NCBI GenBank assembly: GCA_016933115.1
Contig: JAFGBL010000213.1
Coordinates: 1-56,597 of the forward strand
DNA: 56,597 bases
Source: Bacteroidales bacterium
GTDB taxonomy: Bacteria; Bacteroidota; Bacteroidia; Bacteroidales; JAADJA01
Direction of reading: 5' to 3'
How positions within the stretch are numbered: the first letter of the stretch is position 1; every line of letters starts with the position of its first letter. This document shows positions 44,709 through 53,400 of this stretch, in pieces. The translations under genes and the position numbers were made by a program. Under the pieces are notes generated by a model that was not told the origin of the DNA, searched no databases, and saw nothing but the letters and a program-made list of their open reading frames with translations.

Positions 44709-45425
44709 ATGATGTTTAGAAAAATTAATTTTATAGCACTGCTTATGATGGCCATGGTTGTGTTTTCGTGTCAGAATTCGCAACAATCCGGAATGACAGA
44801 ATCCATGGACAATGGTAACCATAAAGGAAAGGTGAAAGAAGTAATTCATACCACATCGTATACATACCTTAATCTTGATGAAAACGGTTCGGATGTTTGG
44901 ATTGCCGTTGACAAGCAGGAATTCCGGGAGGGTGATATTGTGTATTACCTGGAAGGCCTTGAAATGAATGATTTTAAAAGTGAAGAATTGGGTCGTACTT
45001 TTGAAACCGTACATTTCATTCAGGATATCAGCGATCAGCCGATCTCTGCTCCACAGCCAACGGTAATGGGGAGCACCGAACCCCTGAAACCAACCCTCAG
45101 CAAAATTGATGTTTCGGTTGAAATTCCAGAAGGAGGCACCTCCATCGCCGACCTTTATGCCAACAAGGAAAAATTCAATGGGAAAATGGTTACGGTTCGC
45201 GGAAAGGTGACCAAGGTGAATACGGCCATAATGGACCGCAACTGGATCCACATTCAGGATGGCACAGGAGATGAAACCAAATTTGACCTTACCGTTACTT
45301 CGGATGATAACCCGGAAGTTGGCGATATAGTTACATACTGGGGTACCATTGGCATTGAGAAAGATTTTGGGATGGGATACTACTATGAACTGATCCTGGA
45401 GGGAGCCGAACGTTTAGGAAATTAA
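44709..45425 (+). CDS. Lipoprotein with two OB-fold-like segments, function unknown
   Basis: 238 residues. Lipoprotein signal with lipobox VFSC, Cys21. Two similar beta-rich segments: GKVKEVIHTTSYTYLNLDENG...DVWIAVDK (about 39-70) and GKVTKVNTAIMDRNWIHIQDGTGDETKFDL (about 164-195). Each reads like an OB-fold strand pattern (V-x-G-x-V, then W-I) seen in small secreted nucleic-acid- or ligand-binding proteins. It should sit on a membrane facing the periplasm. Function unknown. The plausible promoter directly upstream argues for its own transcript. Confidence 0.75.
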   Translation: MMFRKINFIALLMMAMVVFSCQNSQQSGMTESMDNGNHKGKVKEVIHTTSYTYLNLDENGSDVWIAVDKQEFREGDIVYYLEGLEMNDFKSEELGRTFETVHFIQDISDQPISAPQPTVMGSTEPLKPTLSKIDVSVEIPEGGTSIADLYANKEKFNGKMVTVRGKVTKVNTAIMDRNWIHIQDGTGDETKFDLTVTSDDNPEVGDIVTYWGTIGIEKDFGMGYYYELILEGAERLGN

Positions 45426-45501
45426 ACGACGGGTTTAAGTATATTCCGGGTTCTTAAAAGAAAATTTTTAAATCTTTTCCGGCTTAATCCGAATCAACTG
45501 A

Positions 45502-45539
45502 ACGTTTGATTGCTTACCTTTGATAAAATCAGACGTTCG
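45502..45539 (+). promoter_or_regulatory. Promoter-like -7 box inside an inverted repeat before the methyltransferase
   Basis: TACCTTTG (45515-45522) is an exact -7 match. It is enclosed by the inverted arms gaacgtttga and tcagacgttc (one mismatch), so a regulator or hairpin could cover the promoter. The methyltransferase ATG follows at 45541. Confidence 0.4.
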
Positions 45540-45540
45540 A

Positions 45541-46395
45541 ATGGACAGTACCGATGTTCCGATACAGGAGATTTCAGGGCATTTGGCAAGGGTATATGCC
45601 GAGACCCAAACCCACCTGGAGGTTTCGCAGATCATCAGGGATTATATTGCTGATCCGTTGGATATTCGTCAAGTTGCGCTGGAAGGGCTGGATCTCTCTT
45701 TTGCAGAGAGAATTCTTGATCTGGGCTGCGGCTTCGGATTTTTCACCAAAGGTTTACAGGGGAAGGTTCATCCCGATGCCATGGTTACGGGTATCGATTG
45801 TCATTCGATGTATAAAAATCTGTATTTAAAGGCCTGTGAAGAATCAGGATTGAATGGTAAGTTTGATGAGGGGGGAGTTGAAATACTTAAGCATTTTGAA
45901 CCGGGGTCGTTTGACCTTATTATTTGCAGCTATGCGATGTATTTTTTCCCGGAACATATCAGGCAAATTGCAAGTGTTCTAACGAAAAATGGGAAATTTG
46001 TCATCATCACCCATGCGCGGCCACATATGAAGGACTTCACTAAATATATTAGAAAAATTCTGACGGAGAATTATTTTGAGACACCCGAAACCCTCCCTTA
46101 TGAAAAGCTGATCGGTAATTTTTCCAATGAAAACGGAATTGAGTTGCTGGCACCCTGGTTCAGGAATATCAAGGAAAAGGAGAGTACAAGCACACTCGTT
46201 TTCAGGGAAGCGGACTTCGGGGATTTTACCAGGTATTTCAACTTTAAAAAGTCATTTTTTGTACCATGCAAGATTACAGATATTGACCATGCAGCGCTGG
46301 TTGTTCTGAATCGAATGAAGAAAGACTTGAAAATCAAAAAGGAATTGAGTATTACCAAGGAGGATTATATTTTTGTATGCGAAGGAGTTAAGTAA
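45541..46395 (+). CDS. Class I SAM-dependent methyltransferase
   Basis: 284 residues from ATG 45541; a TTG seven codons upstream overlaps the promoter-like box. Motif I DLGCGFGF (60-67) binds the SAM cofactor, followed by FDLIICSYAMYFFPE, the post-II/III region. The substrate is unknown. It is 4 bases from the NUDIX gene and shares its transcript. Confidence 0.85.
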   Translation: MDSTDVPIQEISGHLARVYAETQTHLEVSQIIRDYIADPLDIRQVALEGLDLSFAERILDLGCGFGFFTKGLQGKVHPDAMVTGIDCHSMYKNLYLKACEESGLNGKFDEGGVEILKHFEPGSFDLIICSYAMYFFPEHIRQIASVLTKNGKFVIITHARPHMKDFTKYIRKILTENYFETPETLPYEKLIGNFSNENGIELLAPWFRNIKEKESTSTLVFREADFGDFTRYFNFKKSFFVPCKITDIDHAALVVLNRMKKDLKIKKELSITKEDYIFVCEGVK

Positions 46396-46399
46396 AATT

Positions 46400-47425
46400 A
46401 TGGGACGGGAAAGAAAATATTGTTCATATTGCAGCAATCCGGTTACCAGTAAATTGGAAGGCGAAAATTTGCGTGATTATTGCGATCAATGCAACACATA
46501 TTTTTATGATAATCCTTTACCGGTTGCATCAGCAATTGTTGTCTCCGACCGTAAATTATTGCTTGTCAAACGAAAAAATGAACCCCAAAAAGGGGAGTGG
46601 TGCCTTCCGTCAGGATTTGCCGAGACGGGTGAATCTATCGAAGAAGCTGCATTGCGGGAATTGGAAGAAGAGGCAGGAATCAAAGGTAAAATCATTGATT
46701 TTGTAAGTGTCGACTCTGCTTTCAGCAGTATGTACGGCGATTTGATTTTCGTAACGTTCGAAGCAGAATGGACCGGTGGTATTATCCTTGCTGGTGATGA
46801 TGCGGAGGAGGTTGGTTTTTTTTCTTTTCAGGAGTTGCCCGCATTGGCTTTCGAATCGAATGTGAATGCGGTTAAAAGATATCTTCAAGACAAGCAGGAA
46901 TATTGGGCAATTGTCGATTCATTTACGCTAAGTATGGGCGAAGAACAAACCGGGTTTATAAAAGGTGATTATTTATCGGATAAGCTTGTAGGAATGATTG
47001 AAAAAAACGCTGAAGTCATTTCACGACGCTGGCTTCAGGACGTAATGAATAACAAATCGACACCTACCTACGCATCTGCCGACCCCGATTCAACTTTTCA
47101 AAGAAATCTTTATGTAGTCAGTCATTTTGGAAAATGGTTGAGCGGATACCACAATGACCGTGATGTCCGGAATTTTTACTTTGAAGTGGGTTTGGAAAGA
47201 AAAAGAGAAAAATTTTCATTGAGTGAAGTTTTAAGTGCGATCAGCCTTACCCGCAAACACATTTGGGAATTCGCACTTGCGCAAAAGTTGTGGACAAAGA
47301 CAATAGATATATACATGACCCTGGAATTGGAACGGCGTATGATGTTGTTTTTCGACAGAGCTGCTTACTATGCAGCCAAAGGATATGAAGCGGGAAATAA
47401 AGAAAAGTCAGTAACCAAACCCTAA
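46400..47425 (+). CDS. Zinc-ribbon NUDIX hydrolase with extra C-terminal helical (RsbRD_N-like) domain
   Basis: 341 residues from ATG 46400; the frame opens at 46373 inside the previous gene. Zinc ribbon with CSYC (about 8-11) and CDQC (about 30-33), as in NADH pyrophosphatase-type NUDIX enzymes. The NUDIX box GX5EX7REUXEEXGU is complete (about 73-95). It should hydrolyse a nucleoside diphosphate derivative such as NADH or ADP-ribose. About 160 extra C-terminal residues follow (from about 185) with KNAEVISRRWLQDV, FSLSEVLSAISLTRKHIWE and an amphipathic helix, resembling the RsbRD N-terminal sensor domain of stressosome proteins. That domain assignment is by pattern only. The fusion is unusual. 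Confidence 0.8.
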   Translation: MGRERKYCSYCSNPVTSKLEGENLRDYCDQCNTYFYDNPLPVASAIVVSDRKLLLVKRKNEPQKGEWCLPSGFAETGESIEEAALRELEEEAGIKGKIIDFVSVDSAFSSMYGDLIFVTFEAEWTGGIILAGDDAEEVGFFSFQELPALAFESNVNAVKRYLQDKQEYWAIVDSFTLSMGEEQTGFIKGDYLSDKLVGMIEKNAEVISRRWLQDVMNNKSTPTYASADPDSTFQRNLYVVSHFGKWLSGYHNDRDVRNFYFEVGLERKREKFSLSEVLSAISLTRKHIWEFALAQKLWTKTIDIYMTLELERRMMLFFDRAAYYAAKGYEAGNKEKSVTKP

Positions 47426-47426
47426 A

Positions 47427-48239
47427 CTAGATTACAGATTTTTCATTTGTGGACAATACCGGAATACTGGCATCATTGGTCAGGATGATCTCTTTATCGG
47501 CATCCGCAATGTAATAGTGTTCAACAGTGGGATTGGACATTAATGCGATAAGGTTGGTCCTGGTCCGCTTAGCGTAATCCATGATCTGTTTTGCATAGCC
47601 TACCGAAAAGGCACTTTGCGGTTCCTTTACGTTTATAAACGGAATATGATTTTGATCGAAAGCCTGCCGGGCTTTATTAATATTATTCACCAGTTTTTCG
47701 CTCCACGCTACTCCGGGTTTTTCAACCGAATAAATGTGGACTTCCGAATCGAACAACTTCGCTATAAATATGGTTGCATTGATTTTATGTACCAATGAAT
47801 CGTGGGAACTGGAGGGAAAAAGAATGGAATCAAATAGATTTTTTTTGATTTGAAATCCGTTTTGGATGGTTAACGCAGGAATTGGAATATTTTTCAGCAG
47901 TTTAAGAATATCGGCACCAAATACCTTTTCCCTGATACCCTTAAATCCGTGGCTTCCGATCACCATCAATCCAAATTCTCCCGAACCGGAAGCTTTTGTT
48001 AATTCGGAAATTATATTTCCCTGGTTCAGAATACAGTCAATCGTTACACCTGATTTTGCATGGTATTGAGCTGAAAGCTCCTTGAGTTTTTCCTCGCAAT
48101 CCAATTTGGATTTACCTGTTGCGACATGAATTAATGAAACTGCCATATTGCTTTTACCGGCAACATGCACTGCAAGTTCAATAGCTTTTTCGGTTGTTTC
48201 AGTAAAATCAACCGGAACAAGAATTTTTTGGACGTTCAT
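47427..48239 (-). CDS. Universal stress protein, two UspA domains
   Basis: 270 residues with two UspA-like halves. The first has the start KILVPVDFTETTEKAIE and the ATP-loop-like GLMVIGSHGFKG; the second lacks a full G-2x-G-9x-G loop. The family binds nucleotides and is induced in stress. It follows the adenylate cyclase by 24 bases in the same direction and ends one base from the NUDIX stop, with which it is convergent. Confidence 0.9.
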   Translation of the reverse strand: MNVQKILVPVDFTETTEKAIELAVHVAGKSNMAVSLIHVATGKSKLDCEEKLKELSAQYHAKSGVTIDCILNQGNIISELTKASGSGEFGLMVIGSHGFKGIREKVFGADILKLLKNIPIPALTIQNGFQIKKNLFDSILFPSSSHDSLVHKINATIFIAKLFDSEVHIYSVEKPGVAWSEKLVNNINKARQAFDQNHIPFINVKEPQSAFSVGYAKQIMDYAKRTRTNLIALMSNPTVEHYYIADADKEIILTNDASIPVLSTNEKSVI

Positions 48240-48263
48240 TTTTCTTCTCTTGTTTGAATAAAT

Positions 48264-50249
48264 TTAAACGTTTACTTGAGCCTCAGCAGGTTGAGGTTGT
48301 ATTAGATTGCCGATAAAACCATCAACAATATACATATCGATTTCGCCCTTGTTTTTGGCGAGTATTTTACCCCTGTAACTGCAATTAAACCGATCCTTGA
48401 TGTATTCATAAGTCGTCCCGGAAATATTCACTTTTCCCGGTATTCCGCTTGATTCCATCCGGCTGGCGGTATTTACGGCATCTCCCCAAATATCGTAGGC
48501 AAATTTATTTTTACCCACAACTCCTGCTATAACAGGCCCGGTATGTATGCCAATTCGCAATTCCCAGTAATCTTCCCCTCTTGATTCACGTTCCTTTTTC
48601 AGCTTTTCCATATATTCTTTTATTTCAAGGCCGGCTTTTACGATATCAACCGGGTTGGTATCATTTGCAGCGGGAATACCGCCGGTACACATGTAAGCAT
48701 CTCCAATGGTTTTAATCTTCTCAAGGTTATGTTTATCAATAATTCTGTCAAATTCGAGGAAACACTGGTTCAATTCTTCAACCAATTCCTGTGGAGTGAG
48801 TTTTTCGGCAATTTTTGTAAATCCTTTAAAATCAGTGAACAGAACAGAAACTTTGTCATAATGTTTTGGGGTGGCGGATCCCTTTTCTTTCAGTTCTTCT
48901 GCCGTTTCTAAAGGTAAAATATTTAGAAGCAGTTTTTCTGATAAAGCTTTCTCATCTTCTATTATCTTTTTAGTCTTTCTGACGTATTTGATGCGGTTAA
49001 ACAATCCAATAGCCAGCAACAATAATAATATCCCCGTAATACTTGCCGCATTCCTGATGGTCTTTTGCCTGCGGAGATCCGATTCCTGCAACGCCTTTTC
49101 TTTCGTAAGCAAGACGATTTGTCCTTGTTTTATTTCAATTTCGGATGTCAACGTTAATTCCTCCATTTGATTATCCAATTCAGCATTGTACAAAGTGTCT
49201 TTGATCTGAGTCAGCAAAAATTGATATTGGTATGCTTTATTAAAATCTTTTATTTTAGCATAACTCTCAGAAAGTCCTTCATAAGATTCTTTGATCTGAT
49301 AACCGGCATTGATCTCCTTCGCAATTTCCAATGCTCTGGAATAGGTTGAAATAGCTGTAGTGTAAAGTCCAAATTGATTGTAGGTATTACCCAATCCGAT
49401 TAATGATTGCGTTAATTCAAGCCTTGAATTGTTTTCTTCAGCAATTTCGATAGCCTGTTTCTGGTAATTGACGGCATTGCTGTAATCTCCCATTTTAGCA
49501 TATGTTTTACCTAGACCACTCAAAGCGTAAGAAATATTTCCTGTATTGGTTTTTTGATAAACCATAAGTGCCCAATTAAAATAATATAGCGAGGAATCAT
49601 AATTATTTCTTTCACGGTATATTTCACCCATATTTACAGTAACCGTTCCAATGGCATCATAATCGCCAAGTGCTTCGCTAATGGGTAAAGCTTGCTTATA
49701 ATATCGCATGGCCATATTATATGTTGCTTTTTTATTGAAGTAGACAGCACCGATATTAACGAGAGCTGTAGCAATTCTTAATGTATCGCCAATTTCTTCA
49801 CCAATTTTTAGTGACTTGAGATAATATTCTATCGCCTTACTGTCGTCACCCTGGCTAAAATATATTGCACCGATATTGCCAACCATGTTGGCAATTCCCG
49901 GCATAAAGTTGACTGATTGGAAAACTTCCAGGGCCAATTGCCAGTTTGCCAAAGCATCAGCATAATTTCCCTGAAAATATTGTCCCATTCCAATGCTCTT
50001 ATAGGCATATCCTTCTCCAATTTTGAATCCAACTTTTTGGGCCAATTCTTTTGCCTCTTCTCCATGCCGAATCGCATCAGAAGGGGAGGTACGGTAATAA
50101 TTACTGCTGATCGCAATAAGGGTATTGATCTTGACCGTATCCTGGGTCGTAGTCTCCAAAATCTTGTTCAGACTATCTAAAGTTCCTTGCTGGGAATTAA
50201 CATGCACTTGAATAATAAACAACAATAGTATGAAAAGCGCCTTTCGCAT
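48264..50249 (-). CDS. TPR-containing class III adenylate cyclase
   Basis: 661 residues. Signal sequence about 1-19, TPR repeats (about 55-335, many repeats with the LG/Y/A pattern), coiled coil (about 340-395), transmembrane segment (about 398-418) and a class III cyclase domain (about 465-640). Metal ligand Asp473 (FTDFKGFT) and specificity residues Lys513 (IKTIGDAY) and Asp586 (YDIWGDAVN) are those of adenylate cyclases (guanylate cyclases have Glu and Cys). TPRs would face the periplasm and sense a protein or peptide, with cAMP made inside. First gene of the operon with the universal stress protein. Confidence 0.9.
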   Translation of the reverse strand: MRKALFILLLFIIQVHVNSQQGTLDSLNKILETTTQDTVKINTLIAISSNYYRTSPSDAIRHGEEAKELAQKVGFKIGEGYAYKSIGMGQYFQGNYADALANWQLALEVFQSVNFMPGIANMVGNIGAIYFSQGDDSKAIEYYLKSLKIGEEIGDTLRIATALVNIGAVYFNKKATYNMAMRYYKQALPISEALGDYDAIGTVTVNMGEIYRERNNYDSSLYYFNWALMVYQKTNTGNISYALSGLGKTYAKMGDYSNAVNYQKQAIEIAEENNSRLELTQSLIGLGNTYNQFGLYTTAISTYSRALEIAKEINAGYQIKESYEGLSESYAKIKDFNKAYQYQFLLTQIKDTLYNAELDNQMEELTLTSEIEIKQGQIVLLTKEKALQESDLRRQKTIRNAASITGILLLLLAIGLFNRIKYVRKTKKIIEDEKALSEKLLLNILPLETAEELKEKGSATPKHYDKVSVLFTDFKGFTKIAEKLTPQELVEELNQCFLEFDRIIDKHNLEKIKTIGDAYMCTGGIPAANDTNPVDIVKAGLEIKEYMEKLKKERESRGEDYWELRIGIHTGPVIAGVVGKNKFAYDIWGDAVNTASRMESSGIPGKVNISGTTYEYIKDRFNCSYRGKILAKNKGEIDMYIVDGFIGNLIQPQPAEAQVNV

Positions 50250-50318
50250 TTACTCTGCTTAAAAAATAATCTAAAAGTAAAGATTTTCCTTCAAATTAAA
50301 TATTGGTAAACAGTATCC

Positions 50319-50363
50319 TAACAATAAAAAGGGAGATTTGTTAATCTCCCCCTTCAATTGTTA
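50319..50363. terminator. Nested hairpin terminator
   Basis: Inner stem gggagatt (50331-50338) with aatctccc (50343-50350), outer stem taacaat (50319-50325) with attgtta (50357-50363). It lies 45 bases after the stop of the large protease on the minus strand and before the cyclase start. Confidence 0.6.
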
Positions 50364-50407
50364 TGTATACAAGGCATACTTCCTTATAAAGATCAGATTC
50401 AATGAAA

Positions 50408-53400
50408 TTATTGTTTAATGACTCTAAGCATTTCATAATTAGCATTTATTTTAACCCGGATAAAATACAAACCGGATTTCATTCCAGATAAATCAATTTC
50501 CAGTAAATAATTCGCAACACTGATGTTATTCACCTTACAATCATTTCCATATATATTGTAAATCTTCACGTCCTTACCTGTAATTGTTTCTTCGGTCATT
50601 GTGATATAAACAATATTATTTGTCGGGTTTGGATACGCCTTGATTTCACTATAACCAGTCACCTCCAAAAATTGCTCTTCAATCTCTGCTGATTTAGCCA
50701 AAGTACATTTGTTCGACTCTGAATTTGCAGTTTGACCCTCCGAAGTTTTATGACCTTTATGGTTATAGCTGGTAACAATCCAATTCAAATTACTTCCATC
50801 AAATGGAACTGCAAATGATCCGCCTCCAGAAAGGAATAGTTCAGGTTGCTCACTTCCGTCAAAAAGACCATCTGAATATAGCAGGTTATCTTCCCCAATG
50901 GGAATGTAAACAGGATCGTTATTGTTATTGTCATATCCAAAATATGCAATATAATTGAAGCCCGAACCATTATCAGGTAATTCTTCAACACACAGTAATT
51001 TCGGAATGATGTGTTTCGTGCCGGGGCCGAACGGATTTACATATAAAGTTCCATTAACTGGATGAAATGAGTAATTTACTGCCGTTGCCTCCGGAATTAT
51101 CTCATAAATTCCAGAATGGTTGTTATAGTTAGGATCCAGTGTATAACTGGAACTTGTAACAACGGATTGATCATCTCCATTCACAAATCCATCATATTCA
51201 AAAGTCAATTGAGGAAGCGGATTTCCCTCATATATGAAATGAGTCCCTGCGATTACATATGCGGATGCCTGATCAACTGTCAGTGTAGCTGAAGCATTTC
51301 CTACAAAATTTGGATCAGAAACAGTTACTTCAATCAGGTAGGTACCGGCATTGACAGGTCCTTCGATGTTTCCATTGTAAGTTAAGTTTGCTACTACATC
51401 AGCCGGATCAGTTGTGAAATTAACTGTTTTACTATTGCCATCATAAGTTTGTGTTAGGGTGCTTTCATCAAAGAAAATAGTTGCTATTGCCGGTTCAATT
51501 ATCAATGTATCAGTGGTCGAACCAAAATAGTTCAATTCATCTATGGTAGCTTCTACAATGTACGTTCCTGCATCTACAGGTGGGTTGGGATTTCCATTAT
51601 AATTCAAATTTAAATTCAATCCCTCAGGTGTTGTCGTGACAGTTGGAATTTTCGGATTCCCGTCATAAGTCAGAACCAAACTTGCCTCATCAAATGTCAC
51701 AGTAGCAGCAGCAGGTGTAAAGGTTATTGTACCGGGAAGCGTTGTCACATTAAAATTATTGGATACGAGGGTCCCGGGAACGATCCAGTATTCACCCACC
51801 TCATTGGATGGAATGATATTTAACGGTATCAAGGTTATTTCACCATTTTCCAAACCGGCAAGAATATTCAAATCTTCTTCTGTAAAGATCATAACGGCAT
51901 TACTATTGGAATTGGCATTGAAAGTCGTCGTATCTAAAGTAATGGATGAATTCACAAGTGCCGTTGCTTGTCCATTAACCAATGCCGTCGCCACGCCATT
52001 TACCAGTGCCGTTGCCTGTCCGTTAACAAGTGCCGTAGCATTCACAAGCGCAGTTGCAACCCCGTTGACCAGTGCCGTTGCCTGACCATTCACCAGTGCC
52101 GTTGCATTGATAGAGCCATCAGGATTGACAGTTTCAGGACTTAGGTTTGTGATTTCAACCAGATCATTTGAATTGACAAGGGCAGTGGCTGAAACCAGAA
52201 AACTGTAATTAACCAGGGCAGTTGCCTGTGCATTGACCAGTGCTGTTGCAACGCCATTAACCAGAGCAGTTGCATGTGTTTGTTGCAGATTGGATTGAAT
52301 CGAATTATATGTCGATTCGGAAATTGAGACACTATCTGGTCCTTGGTTGAAAATATATTCAAATTGGATTCCCTCAATGGGCTCATTGTAAACAAAGGTT
52401 GTATCCTTTGGTTTTACGGTTAAATCCAGTTTTTCGATATTGAGAAGACCGCTTTCAAACAAGAAATTAAATTCATCGAGTAAACCCAGATCAAGCGGAT
52501 CGGTTGCTGGAACCCCACTCTGAGGATTCAGAGGATCTGTTGAAGAAGGAACAATCTCCCACAAACCTGTGTTACTCAATGGTCCAGCAACGGTTTCAAA
52601 AACAATATTCATTAACCGATCGTATTCTTCAACGCTTAATCCAGCTGAATCAAGCGGAAAAGTACCATCCACATTTACCAATGAATAATTTGCAGTAAAC
52701 TCAGGTATGACTTCTCCATATTTCTTTGTCGTATCATTGATGCTGATCAAAATCGTCTCTTTATCATAAAAGTAAAGTGGATTTGACAGTCCTCCATCCG
52801 TACCATTGGTTTCAGGATTTGGTGGATTGTAAACCTGAATCGCGGGATAAAATTCTGAAAAGGGTGGAATCATTGATGTAAGAGAAGAGTCACTTGTTAA
52901 GGTTGTTCCAGATGATAAGGTATCTCCGTTAAAATAAATTACCGAACCATCGGTGAGGTAATTTCCTATTACTGTTAAGAAGATAGTATCTATCCCGGGC
53001 ATCAAAGTGGTATCGTAAATCAGATCAGAAATAACCGGAGAAGGAGTGGCCAGTGATAACAATGCCGCATCAGCCTGGATGAAACCATATCCTGAGGCAT
53101 TATCATAACCGGGGGAACCCATATCCAGGGAGGTTGTCTGCAATATTTCTTTTAAGGCTGCAGGAGAAAGATCTGAATTGTAAAATTTGGCAGTTGCTTC
53201 TTCCAGCAGTGCAGCAACTCCTGCAGCGTGCGGTGCGGCAGCCGAAGTCCCAAAGAAATTTGGGAACGGATCCCCATCAATATTCTGGCTACCGAAATTT
53301 ACTGTTGTGTTTATTCCGTTTGGAGCCGTTATTTCAGGTTTGAACCGGTTATTTCCTTCAATTAAAGTTCCCCCTCTTGACGAAAAAGAAGCAATTGTGG

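Noticed and set aside
51950-52273. Possible CRISPR or DNA satellite
   Set aside because: The repeat is at the protein level with changing codons and lies inside a long coding frame; no spacers of constant length.
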